A stretch of DNA of 64,000 bases from Strigamia acuminata (GCA_949358305.1 OX442316.1:17050001-17114000); one strand, 5' to 3'. Positions 49,901 to 61,462 are shown, counted from the stretch's first letter. The notes: generated by a model not told the origin, from the letters alone. Made by a program: numbers and translations.

Positions 49901-51829
49901 GAAGGAGCGTTTTGGAGCCCGCAAGGGGAAAATCATGCTTCCATCTACCTTAAAAGTGTTTACAATTTGTAATTTAATTAGCTGAAAGGCTAGCAGAAAG
50001 CACGGGGTGATATGGTCAAATGCGGTGTCACAGTCAGGCCGAATTTGCAATCTACATCCTGTGGCTTGCAGGGAAGCGGATCGCGCTCCGATTTGATCCG
50101 GCCTGTCTGCGCCAAATAATTTCAAATCCAGCTAAGCAGTGAACAAAATGGCAAATTGTACGAATAACAAAGGATGATATCCAGAAGTAACAAGCTATTA
50201 CACATAAGTAGGGCTAGGATAAACGCATAAATGCATAGGAATTATTTTTATTCAATAAAAAGCCGAAATTGGCTACAAATGCATATTTTCAAAAAATCAG
50301 AAATAAATGCATTAATTGTGGAAACTGGTGGTTTCCAGAATGTATTAAATTAGTTTTGTGTTTTGACCATCGTGGCGCAAGTGAAAAACTCACTTGTGAT
50401 CCGGATTAATGTATTCTAAGAAATTGGGGATTATTTTAATCCTTTGTCTTTATATACTCAAACGATAGAATAAAATTAACTGTTTTTTCAAATGTAACAC
50501 TGACTGTACGGTTTTTCTGAGTCTACTAACACTTTGAACTGAATCCGACTCCATCCGTCGTTTAAACTAGTTTTTGAGCTAAATCATTTATACAAGTTGT
50601 TTGTGCAACGTCTCATTAATCGCCATTTTTCCTGCGATTTGTGTCTTTTTTTAACGATATGTAACATGTACGTTTCGTTCTACGTTCATTTTGCTACAAA
50701 ATGGTCTCGTTTTGATATTCCTGTCTCGAAAATTGTAATTTATTGAGTAAACACGATTTGAAATGTTCAAATATTTTTTTGTCTTCAATTTTTCTTGCGC
50801 TTTTCTCGTGCGGTTTCAGAGCAATTATTGACGAATGTTGTTGGGATCGCTGTGATTACTTTTTCGACCTCAAGTTACGCCAGCCTCTTAAGTCCCTTCA
50901 GTAACCGGTGCAATGAATGGATTTCTCTCGTCTTGCACTCTGTAACAAATGTAATGAATTTTTGGCAGATGGAATTGGAACGCCAGAAGAGAGATTGACG
51001 TTTTAGATTAGGCCTAATCGAAAGGAGCACTTTTGAGTTGTTTACACTGCAGCTATCTGTTGATTGGGAGAATGGGCTGGATTAAGTGCTATTGTGTTAC
51101 ATTGGCCCTGGCCTCAGATTAAGCCTAATTCCGACCGGTCAAGCCCCTGCTAATGCGAGCAAGGTGGTGCAGTGAAGGAGTTGGGGGGGGGGGGGGCGGG
51201 GGTGAGTGAAGAGTGAAGAGAAGAAGGAAGAAGAAAAAAATTAGAATTAAAAATTCAAATGTTGAAAAAGGGAAAAAATAAATTGATTTTTTTTCTTCCT
51301 CTTCTTTTTATTCCCTTGGTGGGTTGGCGCGCTACCAAATTGCGATTATTTACGTGTCGTTCAGATTTGCGTTGCTATGACGACTCTGCTTAGGCATTGT
51401 AACTCGAGGGTTTTGCTTAGAAACCTGATAATGCTAAGAGGGAAACATTTACGGTGTTTTTAAAAAGAAAAATGATGATAAGGGAAGATATTTGTTTGAA
51501 ATGTGAAAGTTTTCAATTCTGCCACTAGGATTTTTTTTTTTTTTTTTTTTTTTTGGCCATTGAGTATTTTCTGGTGGTCCAAAAGAACATTAAGTTGTCT
51601 TCACAACTACAGTGGCTGCAGACTGCTGGGCTATGAACGCTTAATGGATTTTGGTGTACAATGGAGTTGGGAAAGTCTGATAGTGATGAGTTGCAGAAAC
51701 TGATGTTAAAGGCTTTTTGTGAATTGGACCTATCTTTGTGCAAACTTATTTCTGCTGATGGGGTATAGTCTTGCTGAATATTTGCACGAAACTAACGATC
51801 GTTGAGTCCACAAACGGAAAAATAACACT

Positions 51830-51850
51830 AGGTGCATTCAAAAGTTTCTG
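51830..51850. mobile_element. Lone end of an AGGTGCATTC element
   Basis: AGGTGCATTCAAAAGT follows ACT and matches the end of the elements at 52235 and 59036. No partner end was found nearby, so this is a solo or deleted copy. Confidence 0.4.
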
Positions 51851-52234
51851 TTTCTGTAGTTGAAGTGTTTTTTGGTGTCTGTTTCTTAGCAAGTTGAGAG
51901 CGAATTAATGTGCAGTCTGTCATTGATGAATGTTGTAAGATGAGTCGTTATTTCAGGTTGACATATAGGTGGCGCGGGGATGGTCAGCATCAGAATGACA
52001 AAAACTTGCCTAACTGTGAACATTTTTTGGGCCTGGTTTACAGTTTTAGCGACGTTTTTTCCTCGGTTTCTTTGGTTTTTCGGTGTTTTTTTTCTTGTTG
52101 TCCTATTTTTTTTAGGTTTTATTGGTATTTTTTGGTGTGTTCGTGTTCTGTCAGTATCTGGAGTGTGTGCCACCAACTTCCGGTGCACATTCATGGCTGG
52201 GCAGGTACTAACGACCAGGCTCCCTGAGAATACT

Positions 52235-52930
52235 AGGCGCATTCGAAAAGTAATTTGCACTAAACGACCAGTGCAACTGGTAGTGTAAATTTCAAGTTAA
52301 ACGACCCAATTTTCGAGTTTCAAAATAAATTTCTGTGTAAAATTCAGTAGTGTAAATTCAAGTGTAAATATTAAATTAGTCCAAATAATAACCATAGTCA
52401 TTATTGTTGTTGTTTACTCTAAAAAAAAAACAGGAGATTATAAAAACATGATTATAAAATGTAAATTTATTTGAATTATTTGTATTATTAATATTTATTT
52501 CCGAACGGGAATCGGCTGAACATCCGCCTCAATCGCACAAACGCGGCCGAACGTCGGCCGAACGTCGGCCGCATTCGATTGTACAAATGCGGCCGAACGC
52601 CGGTCGGACGTCGGCCGTATTCGATCGTACAAATGCGGTCGAACATCGGCCGCATTCGATCGCAAGAATGCGGCTAATACCTGCTAAAAAATTGTTCTTG
52701 CGATCGACATCGTTCCAACCGATCTAACGAAAATCCAAGATGGCTGCCAGCAAGACCCGATTTCAACGAGAAAACTCGTTGCACGGAGATTTTAAACGGA
52801 AACGTGGCGTACAGGCCGTTTCCGTTTAACCAGTTTACACGACATTTACACGAATTAATTCGTGTAAATGTCGTGTGAAAACGAGTGTAAACACGTTTAC
52901 ACTCGTTTTAATGACTTTTCGAATGCGCCT
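52235..52930. mobile_element. Element with 17-bp TIRs and 3-bp ACT target duplication
   Basis: The left end AGGCGCATTCGAAAAGT and its exact inverse on the right lie between two ACT triplets. The interior has GC-rich reiterated motifs around 52500-52670 (CGGCCGAACGTCGGCC and GCGGCCGCATTCGAT types) and a hairpin near 52845-52905 built on GTGTAAA and TTTACAC. 696 bp with no transposase frame recognised. A 3-bp duplication occurs in Harbinger, CACTA and Zator groups; the ends do not settle which. Confidence 0.82.
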
Positions 52931-53039
52931 ACTGTATCGCGGCGTCTTTCAAACGCGTCCATTTTAAATCATTGGAAACGCGATTCATTACAGTTTATTG
53001 GGGAATTTATTTGGTTTTTAAGTGTTTTCTTAGGTTTTA

Positions 53040-53128
53040 GTAAGGTTTTTAAGTGTTTTTATTTCTGGACCTCGATAACAATTTTCAGTAGTATCTGGAC
53101 CCCACTTAAAATTAATTGCCGACCCCTG
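53040..53128. mobile_element. hAT-like MITE fragment
   Basis: It ends TTGCCGACCCCTG, the inverse of the CAGGGGTCGGCAA end at 61227. The adjoining GGACCCCACTTAAAATTA is also shared. The other end is missing. Confidence 0.7.
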
Positions 53129-55639
53129 GTGTAGTCTTTGGATCTCACGCTCGGTCTTGCAAGTAAATGGCGGTTAAAAATTGCATCATTTCAATCAACT
53201 AACGAATTATGGCGCACCTGTTTGAGCGTAATTATGTTTTTGCCTCACGTTTTAAGCTAAGCACACATTAGCTTGATTCTGTGCATGGAATGGTAACTTT
53301 TTGTGCGTGGCAGAAAGTTCAGGATGATGTTGTATACGCTCGTACGGAATTCTCTTCTTTCCGGCAGTGATGGAAAAATTCAATTGTTTCCATGCACGAA
53401 CACATTCAGAGTACCCAGAAAACATTGCGGTAATGCGATCGATCGTGACCGGTCACACACAAGGCGGAGGTGGATACTGGATGCAAAGACAGATATTACT
53501 TTCTTATTATTTCGCGCACAAAATATTCGGTGCATGTAAACGTAGTAATAGAGCGCTACAACCTGAAAAATGAAGTTGCCGGACTATCTGTCCCCAGAAA
53601 GGCTAAGTGTACTTAGCCCTAGGGCCTAAAAAAGGATTTTTGTTGTAAAATGAGGTTGCGCTTGGAGGCCTCCGAACGCATGATCCGCTTTTGGATGCGG
53701 GTTCGTATCTCGGTGCCTCCATCTCCACCTGTTATCGATTATTTTGGCGCGGTTTCATATTTTAAGTCGCTTATTTTCAATTATCGGGAATAGATCCATC
53801 TAGGAGGAGGCTGGACGAGTCGACAGCAATTTCCCTTATGTCTTTCACGTGTCTCGCTCGTTTGCCGTCAAAAGCGCGCTTTTTTCTTCGTCTCTGCGTG
53901 GGGCCGAGCCGAACTCGACTCCACACATTCTGCCCAAGCTGTAGCCATGGGAGAAGTTTGTTGTTGGAGCTCTATATCAAGTGCGCGGCGACATTTTACT
54001 CCGACAGCTGCCATGACGGAATGAAAAAGAAATAGCCGGTGAGTTGTGCAGTGGCAGCCGGTGCCGTGATGTAGTGTCGCGGGTGACTGGATGAAATTGC
54101 TATCTGGTAAAATGATCCATTTGACAAGAAAGGGGCAGTTGAAATTTACTTCTCGGCTGCCAGTATATATTTTGTGTCGGTTGGAAATTGCAATTGCCAC
54201 TTTTGCAGACGCTGTTTTGGCGCAACGCGTGTGCGAGACGCGAGAGGTCGGTTCGAGTGCAGGTCTGTAATGAAAACGAGGCAATTAAAGCGGTCTAGTG
54301 CAGTGCGGATGAGCGTGAAAATTGTGCACTTGCGTTGCAAATGAGTGACGTGAATGTTGCAAATCTTGGCTGCTGGGATATTTAGATGAATGTAAACAGG
54401 GCGTTCTCGAGGTAGTCGGATCCGCTCGATTAAACCCGCTTGCATCGCATGATTTGCAGGGTGAGGCGCGCTACACTCTGAATGACTTTAATGCTGGGTT
54501 CCTACTAGGCGTTGATGCGTCGACGCTGCGTTTCCGCCAACGTTTTTACACGTTTTTGCCGCTGAGGTGACGTCACGTGCGGTCAAGTGTGCGGCTAAAG
54601 TGGTCTGGTAAACTGGGTTGCAAGTAGAAACGAATTGTTTCCGGCCCCGATGGTGCACGGAAAAATTTAATTGTTTCAGACTCTGAATAAATTTTGTTTA
54701 CCCAGAATTCCCTTGTTTTTCATCTAAAATTTGCAACCGGTCACAGCCGGATGTGGTTCTATCTTACGTTCCGGCAGACGAAGGACTTCGCCCCTTGGTA
54801 ATTTCTATCCACGAAATAACGAGGCTTTCCTGCACAACTTGTTAGGAAGCCAGGTAAGATGCGCAATCCTGCTCGTGCTGCCACTAGATGGCTAGAAGTT
54901 AAAAGTATCGATTTATTTGTGAGGATAAAATGAAGCCAGCGTGGGAAAAGGGATTGAAAAGGGTTAAAAGATTGTTAGAATCGAATTAGAGGCAGGAAAC
55001 AGACGAGGGAGGAGAAATGAAGACATGAATAGAGTGACGGCTGGTGTAGTATGATGCTGTGTGCAGCCAAGCGGCGTGGTTTGCTCTCTCTTTCCTCAAG
55101 TTGAACCCACTTTCGTAATTACATTTTTCTTGCGCCGAGAAGCAGGCGACAATTAAAAGTCTCTTGACTCGCAACCTGAGATTTTTGATTGGCTCGACGC
55201 GCCAGGTTGAAACTGAAAGGGATATTTGGAAATGTAATTAGATAAAAATGTCGTGCGAGTTGAAATTGTTAATTTTGGCATGTGCGGCTAGAGCGAGGCG
55301 ATTGGTGTACACTGGTTCGAGATTATGGGTGTCAGGAACGGGCTTGTAGTGTAATTAGAGCTTTGAATTAAAGCGTAATCAAATTGCGTGGCATCTCCAC
55401 GGCGAATGTTTTCTCTTTTTTTCCTCCGCTTTTGTTTTGTTTGTTCTGGTTAAGTTATTATATACGAGCAAGCTTCATTTACTTAATGGTATGACTCTGT
55501 ACGAGTATAAATAATCGCGGCAATAGCTGAGGGGACTTGAATCACACATCGCCGTTAAACAGATGTATAAAACAAATTTAACTCCATTAAAGGGAAAGTG
55601 TAACCAAGGTTGAAGTTTTAGCATCATCTTTGAAAGTTG

Positions 55640-56380
55640 GGCCCCAAACGAGCACCCTTGCGAGGGCCCCAACCGTCAGGCCCAAATCCAGGGCCCTCAA
55701 ATGATCATCAAACGATGGGCCCTCAAATGACGGGCCCCAAACGATGGGTCCACAAATTATGGGGTCCAAACGCGGGGCCCCAACCGTCAGGACCAAATCC
55801 AGAACCCTCAAATGATGGGTCTTCAAATGATGGGCTCTCAAATGACGAGCCTTCAAATGATGGGCTTTCAAATGACGAGCCCTCAAATGATGGGCCCAAA
55901 CGATGGGTCCCTAAATTATCTTATGGGGTCCAAACGAGGGCCCCAACCGTCAGGACCAAATCCAGGGCCCTCAAATGATCATCAAACGATGGGCCCTCAA
56001 ATGATCATCAAACGATGGGCCCTCAAATGATCATCAAACGATGGGCCCTCAAATGATCATCAAACGATGGGCCCTCAAATGACGGGCTCCAAAAGATGGG
56101 TCTTCAAATGACGGGCCCCAAACGATGGATCCACAAATTATGGGGTCTAAACGCGGGGCCCCAAACGTCAGGCATAAATCCAGGGCCCTCTAATGATGGG
56201 CCTTCAAATTATGGGCCCTCAAATGATGGGCCTTCAAATTATGGGCCCTCAAATGATGGGCCTTTAAATTATGGGCCCTTAAATGATGGGCCTTTAAATT
56301 ATGGGCCCTCAAATGACGGGTTCCAAACGATGGGGCCCCAAATTAAAGGGTCTAAACGAGGGGGCCCACGAGCCATTTAG
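55640..56380. repeat. GC-richer CAAATGATGGGCCCT tandem array
   Basis: Units of 15 bp (GGCCCTCAAATGATG) and 30 bp mix with a 26-bp unit (CCCTCAAATGATCATCAAAC plus GATGGG, about 55965-56075). The block carrying ACGCGGGGCCCCAACCGTCA recurs near 55770, 55935 and 56155, so a higher-order repeat exists. It is much richer in G and C than the other arrays. The frames with NPGPSNDG motifs are taken as repeat artefacts, since no splice or domain evidence supports them. Confidence 0.9.
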
Positions 56381-57204
56381 GAGATGTTTTATTACTTTTT
56401 TGGATAAAAGCTGATTTGAAGTTGTTTTGGGGGTCCCGGGCCCCATATTGGACGCTGTCGGTCGAGTTTGGTGCTGACTTTAATGTGTGCTGCTGGATTT
56501 GACCTGTGCGTTGGGATTGGTGAGCGCAATTTGAGGCAAAACTAAGCCATATCTCAAATTGTAATATCAACATGTCCAAAATGAATTGTTATTTAATTGT
56601 TGGTTGTCAGTGTGGCTTTGACGTAGCTCATTTTGGAATTGATTAAACTACCTTGATGGTAGTTTAATTAATAATCGAAATGTGTGTTTGTGACCAGTGG
56701 TGATCGTGCTTTAATAATTAATGCTGATGTGCAAGTTTGCTGGTAACTTGTGTATATCTTTTGGCCCACTTTATAAAGACTTTTTTTTTTAAAATTGGAA
56801 TTTGGTTTAATGGAATGAAAAATTGCAACAAGAAAAAAAATTGAAATTTTAGCCGTAATTTGCTCGTTTTGAATAATGTTATGCCGATTTTAAATTGTAT
56901 CTGTGAAAAAGTTTTAATTGGAGTTTTAACTTTTTTTTCTTTTTTCGTTTATGTAAATAGTGTAGCTGCATTTAAGCACATGTTTAAATGAGATTTTTTA
57001 TTTATTTTAAAAACGTATGGTGATATCAGTTTCAATGAGTAGTAGTGTATTGTGTATATAGTTGAAAAGAGTGCATAAATAGATTAATGTTGGTTTGTTT
57101 ATTTTTTGTTCAATTGGATATGGGGCTTCTCTGGTATGATTTAAGGGGCAGCAACGACTGGGTTGAGTGAATGGCTCGTTTTGTATAATCTTTTGGAAAA
57201 TAAT

Positions 57205-57610
57205 GAGAAAATCATGAGAAAAAATTGGGATAAAATTTGGAAAAAATTGGGAAAAATTTGGGAAATGGGAAAAATTTTGGAAAAATTTGGGAAAAATTTG
57301 GGAAAAATTTGGGAAAAATTTGGGAAAAATTTGGGAAAAATTTGGGAAAAATTTGGGAAAAATTTGGGAAAAATTTGGGAAAAATTTGGGAAAAATTTGG
57401 GAAAAATTTGGGAAAAATTTGGGAAAAATTTGGGAAAAATTTGGGAAAAATTTGGGAAAAATTTGGGAAAAATTTGGGAAAAATTTGGGAAAAATTTGAG
57501 AAAAATTTCAGAAAAATTTCAGAAAAATTTCAGAAAAATTTCAGAAAAATTTCAGAAAAATTTCAGAAAAATTTCAGAAAAATTTCAGAAATATTTTAGA
57601 AAAATTTCAG
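57205..57610. repeat. 11-bp array in two homogeneous blocks
   Basis: About 20 uninterrupted copies of GGGAAAAATTT (about 57276-57497) are followed by about nine of CAGAAAAATTT (to about 57595). The switch between blocks is abrupt. A poly-A run follows at 57620. The 162-aa open frame over it (GKIWEKFGKNL repeats) is a repeat artefact. Confidence 0.95.
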
Positions 57611-57973
57611 AAAAAAACCAAAAAAAAAAAAAAAAAATCAAAATTTTCTAACAGTTGTCGAAACGCTTCAAAAAGTTGATACATTTCACCCACCACTCCA
57701 TCCCCCAATAACCCGATCTTCAAAAGCACCGAACCACCACCACATCCCACCAAAAACATTTTGACATTCTGTTCTTTCCTTGTATCCGCATCCCCCACTG
57801 TCAACAAACCAAAAACCCCCGCCAACAGTCCAACACATCCTCTTCTACTTAACTCGCCCGAAATCGAATACACAAGAATTCTCCCAACGGGCGGTAGTCG
57901 CATCCTTAGCAAAAACATCCTTGTCCACCAACGTGGGCAGATGTCCCTCAACACAAAGATGCGACTGTGAACT
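57607..57973 (-). CDS. Candidate exon, unidentified small membrane protein
   Basis: An open frame with mixed codon use lies next to a plausible acceptor (GTTCTGTTTTAG, exon start at 57973 on this strand). The frame includes RILVYSISGELSRRGC, VGLLAGVFGLLTVGDADTR and VKMFLVGCGGGSVLLKIG, then GEMYQLFEAFRQLLENF. Two Gly/Leu-rich segments could span a membrane. I do not recognise the family. Against it: no upstream exon was found, other frames are open too, and it borders a minisatellite and poly-A. It may be chance. Confidence 0.22.
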
Positions 57974-59035
57974 CTAAAACAGAACATCCATTCATCAAAA
58001 CACACTTTACTACGAACAAACTTACAAAAAAAAAAATTACAAAACTTGTTTGCAATTTATGACTTTTTCCGCCATTTATTTTTATTTTCATCAATAATTA
58101 AGATTGATATTAAGCGTTCCTTACCCCCACTCGCGCCCACACTTCATTTCGCAGCTCTAATGGGCAGATCCAATGTAATTCGAGATTGGGAGCTCGTATC
58201 TTTAATCCCCGGCCGGATTTTTGTTGGAATTAAAGAAAAAGGGAAAAGAGGCGATAAAATGGCGGCGCACTGTCACCACTCGCGCGGATACAAGTGGAGC
58301 AAAGTTTGCACCTTTTAAAATTCCTAATTGTCATTTTAATTTCGGGCAATTAATTCCTGAATCGGGGATAAGTTTAATATGCTAATTATTTAAGCGGGTT
58401 TAAATGGATTATTAAAGGGCGAGAGTTTGAGTCGATTTAATTGACTGGCGAGTTTTTACGTCTGGTTTCATTATCTGCTTTTGTTTTTTCGGCTGTTCAA
58501 CGATGCAACAAAGAAAACAGTTAAGAGCTATATTAATAACAGTAAAACGGGGGTTTATGGACGCTAGGAATGGCTCAACACGTAAATTAATGCCGAGATA
58601 AGAGGAAGTTCACGTGGGTTGCATTTGCCGCTGTTTTCCTGTGTTTTTGGTCGCTGGCGAAATTTATTTATTTTTTGTTGTCTGATTAGAGTCTTTAAAA
58701 AAATGTAGACACATTTTAATTGTAATTAAATACGGATTTAGCCGCCTAATACTGCCCACAACTAACGATTAATATACGGGGGTTTGTTTTAGATGTCGGT
58801 GCAACGAGTGGGGCCCATATTTTTTTCATGATAAATCTCTTAATTTGAAAAAAAATTGATTTTAAACAAGTTATTACGAATTCAGACGACTTCGTGACTT
58901 TTGGCCCACCCTGTATTAAGTATTTGAAAAAAAACTTTAATACCGTAATACCGTGAGGTTAAATACGGAAACATTAGAGAGTTTGCGGGATGCATTTTTC
59001 CCTTACAGTTAAAGACTATACGTTATAAAAATAGT

Positions 59036-59195
59036 AGGTGCATTCAATAAGTCTAAAACGTATGCAAAACGCGTTTCGTGTTTGTACGTGACGTCATTCC
59101 CATTGAATAACATGTTATTCAATGGGAATGTGAATGACGTCACGTGCAAACACGAAACGAGTTTTGCATACGTTTTAGACTTATTGAATGCACCT
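59036..59195. mobile_element. 160-bp foldback MITE, AGT target duplication
   Basis: Almost the whole element is one inverted repeat, from AGGTGCATTCAATAAGTC to its inverse, with the centre at AACATGTT. AGT flanks both sides, and the copy at 37889 shows the unfilled AATAGTGTAAGG site. Ends match the 52235 element. Confidence 0.92.
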
Positions 59196-59374
59196 AGTGT
59201 AAGGGAAAAATGATAAATCAAGTTTTTGCGGGCTGCACTTTTCTTTTATCACTACAAAAATTCAATTTGGGGGCGTAAATGTGCAAATTTCTGCATAAAA
59301 TTCCATTATTATGCCTATAAAGTTTGGTTTTGGGCCTAAAATTCAATTTTGGGCCTCACTTATCATTCAATCTA

Positions 59375-59519
59375 TACTCTTTCCACACTCAAGGTTGACC
59401 CTGGAAGCTGGGCTCCCATTGGCCTACTTAGAACTGCAATGTAACTATATTGCATTGCATTTCTAAGTAGGCCAATGGGAGCCCAGCTTCCAGGGTCAAC
59501 CTTGAGTGTGGAAAGAGTA
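59375..59519. mobile_element. 145-bp foldback MITE of the TACTC family, TA target
   Basis: A near-perfect inverted repeat of over 60 bp begins TACTCTTTCCACACTCAAGG and ends with its inverse. It includes CCCATTGGCC. The copy at 37889 shows the unfilled CAATCTACATACC site, so TA was duplicated on insertion. Confidence 0.94.
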
Positions 59520-60819
59520 TACATACCTGTGACTGATGTGTTTGATCGGGACAACAAAATAATCGCCATTTGCAATAGGCGGAGCTAACAATATAGTGTT
59601 CTCAATTTTGATTGGCTGCGCTATATTTTAATTTAGTGTTGAAAACGATACACTAAAGATTTTTCCCTTACGATATGGCACTAAAATAGTGTAACGTGGC
59701 ACAAATTAAGGGAAAAATGCCTCCCGCAAACTATAATATTGTACTTACACTATTTTTATACTGTATAGTCTTAAACTGTAAGGGAAAAATGCATCCGCAA
59801 ACTCTCGGCTAATTGAGGGCGACTCTTAATCGGTAAAATACGGTATTTATTTCATGTTATGTACACATTCCAAAATTATCTGACGTAAGTTGTAAATTTT
59901 AATAAATTTTTCAAATTGTCTAAAGACGCATTGTGCCTACACGAGAGTATTATGTCTTGGTTTTAATATGACGAGGGGCTAAATTGTATAGAAGCTGAGC
60001 GCTCAGTGCCCCGGAAGCGCCACTGCGGCTATTGTAAACATGAATATATTAAATGGCAATATAAGCAATTAAATTAAAAGCCATTTTGCGTGCTGTCCTA
60101 TTTGTTGTGCGGATATTATGGGCAAACACTTAAGGAGAATTGCTATGAAAATAGTTATCTGCGACATATTGTTTAATGAATGTTGATAAGAGGAGTCTCG
60201 AACGTGTACTTAACATTTGGCCCCAGGTGAGTTGGCCTGTTACCTTTGACCTTTTGTTCGAGGTGCGTCTTGGCTGCTGGCCAAGCGATACGCCGTAAAT
60301 TGGCACACCTCAATCCGTAATTGAAACAGTGAAGATGCTATATTTCATGTGAACACAACTCAAACTTGTCTAATAAAAGAATGCGAGTTGCTCACAGCGC
60401 CAATAGCAGGGAGGTCGTAAAAGTTTTTGTTGGGTGCGGTAGAGGAGCAATTGGTTTTTTTTCTTTTTGTGGATGGTTGTAATTTGTATTGGTTGATTGG
60501 GTAATTGAACCGTGGTTAATTACTTATTTGATGGGTTTTTAATGGGGAAAAGTAAAAATCAAGTGAGGAGATCGAGGAAAGTGGTGAGAAATTTGATGGG
60601 AAAAATGAGGCTGTAAAAATTCATTGGTTTTTTAAAGGGAAAAATAAATAAGTTAGAAAAAAGATTTTATTGATTGGAATTAAAATGGAATAAAAGAAAT
60701 GAAAGAGAAAAATGGAGTTTTAGGGAATGTTGAGTTTTTTTTTTTTTTTAAATTAAGGAATTGTGATTAAAATGTGAAAAATGCAGTTGGTTGAGATTTC
60801 CCAGCAGTTGTGGAATCTT

Positions 60820-61200
60820 GGGGCCCCTAGAATAAAATTTATTATTAAAAAAATAATAAGATATTAAAAAAATAATTTAAATGAAAAATCTACACCAGTA
60901 TTTTTTGGGGCCTTTGTTATTTTGAGGCCCCCGTTATTTTGGGGCTTCTTGAACAAGATTTGTATACAAAAAACAGAAAATATCAGTGTTTTTGGGGCCT
61001 TCATAATTTTGGGGCCCCTTGAACAAAATTTGTATAAAAAATAGAAATATTAATTAAAAAATAATTTATATAAAAAATTCTCACCACTGTTTTTTGGGGC
61101 CATCATTATTTTGGGGTCTTTTGAACAAAATTTGTACAAAAAAACAAAATATTGAAAAATAATTTAAATAATTTATATAAAAAATCTCCACCAGGGTTTT
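60820..61200. repeat. Degenerate repeat with TTTTGGGGCC motifs
   Basis: Several copies of a loose unit carry TTTTGGGGCCC, TTGAACAAAATTTGTA, AAATAATTTA and AAAATCTCCACCAG blocks. The spacing is irregular, so no single period is given. Confidence 0.7.
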
Positions 61201-61226
61201 TGAGGCCTTATGGGGCAGTTGTAGGG

Positions 61227-61462
61227 CAGGGGTCGGCAAGTAATTTTAAGTGGGGTCCAGATACTATTGAAAATTTTTATCGAAGTCCAGAAAAAAAACT
61301 CATAATACGTACTAGTTTTAAATTTTTATTTTTTGACTCATTTATGTAATTATATAAAACATAATAGGTAGGTATTCTTAAAAATTAATGCGAGAAATTA
61401 CACTCTACACCTTTGGCGGTCCAAGTTGCAACCTTCCGCGGTCCGCCTGTTGCTGACCGCTG
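61227..61462. mobile_element. hAT-like MITE
   Basis: The left end CAGGGGTCGGCAA and the right end TTGCTGACCGCTG are the usual hAT termini. The flanking 8 bp, TTGTAGGG and CTGTCGGG, agree at six positions, consistent with an aged 8-bp duplication. No transposase. Confidence 0.85.

Larger units (their letters stand above)
58937..59847. mobile_element. Nested transposon cluster (outer CCGTATTTT-family element)
   Basis: The outer element ends at CTCTTAATCGGTAAAATACG (to 59847); its left part includes GTGAGGTTAAATACGGAAAC, shared with the 35665 copy. Inside it, a GAGAGTTTGCGGG-family element runs from 58973 to about 59736 and is followed by a second end of that family (59739-59808). Two foldback MITEs sit in the inner element. 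The exact left limit of the outer copy is uncertain. Confidence 0.75.

Noticed and set aside
53667-53727. tRNA-like sequence with GGAGGC and GCCTCC ends and a GGTTCGTATC box
   Set aside because: Only about 58 nt, with no proper D arm or anticodon loop. At most a fragment of a tRNA-derived SINE.
57163-57651. 162-aa open frame of GKIWEKFGKNL repeats
   Set aside because: It is entirely an 11-bp tandem array; three frames of the same repeat stay open because the unit lacks stops. No splice or domain evidence.
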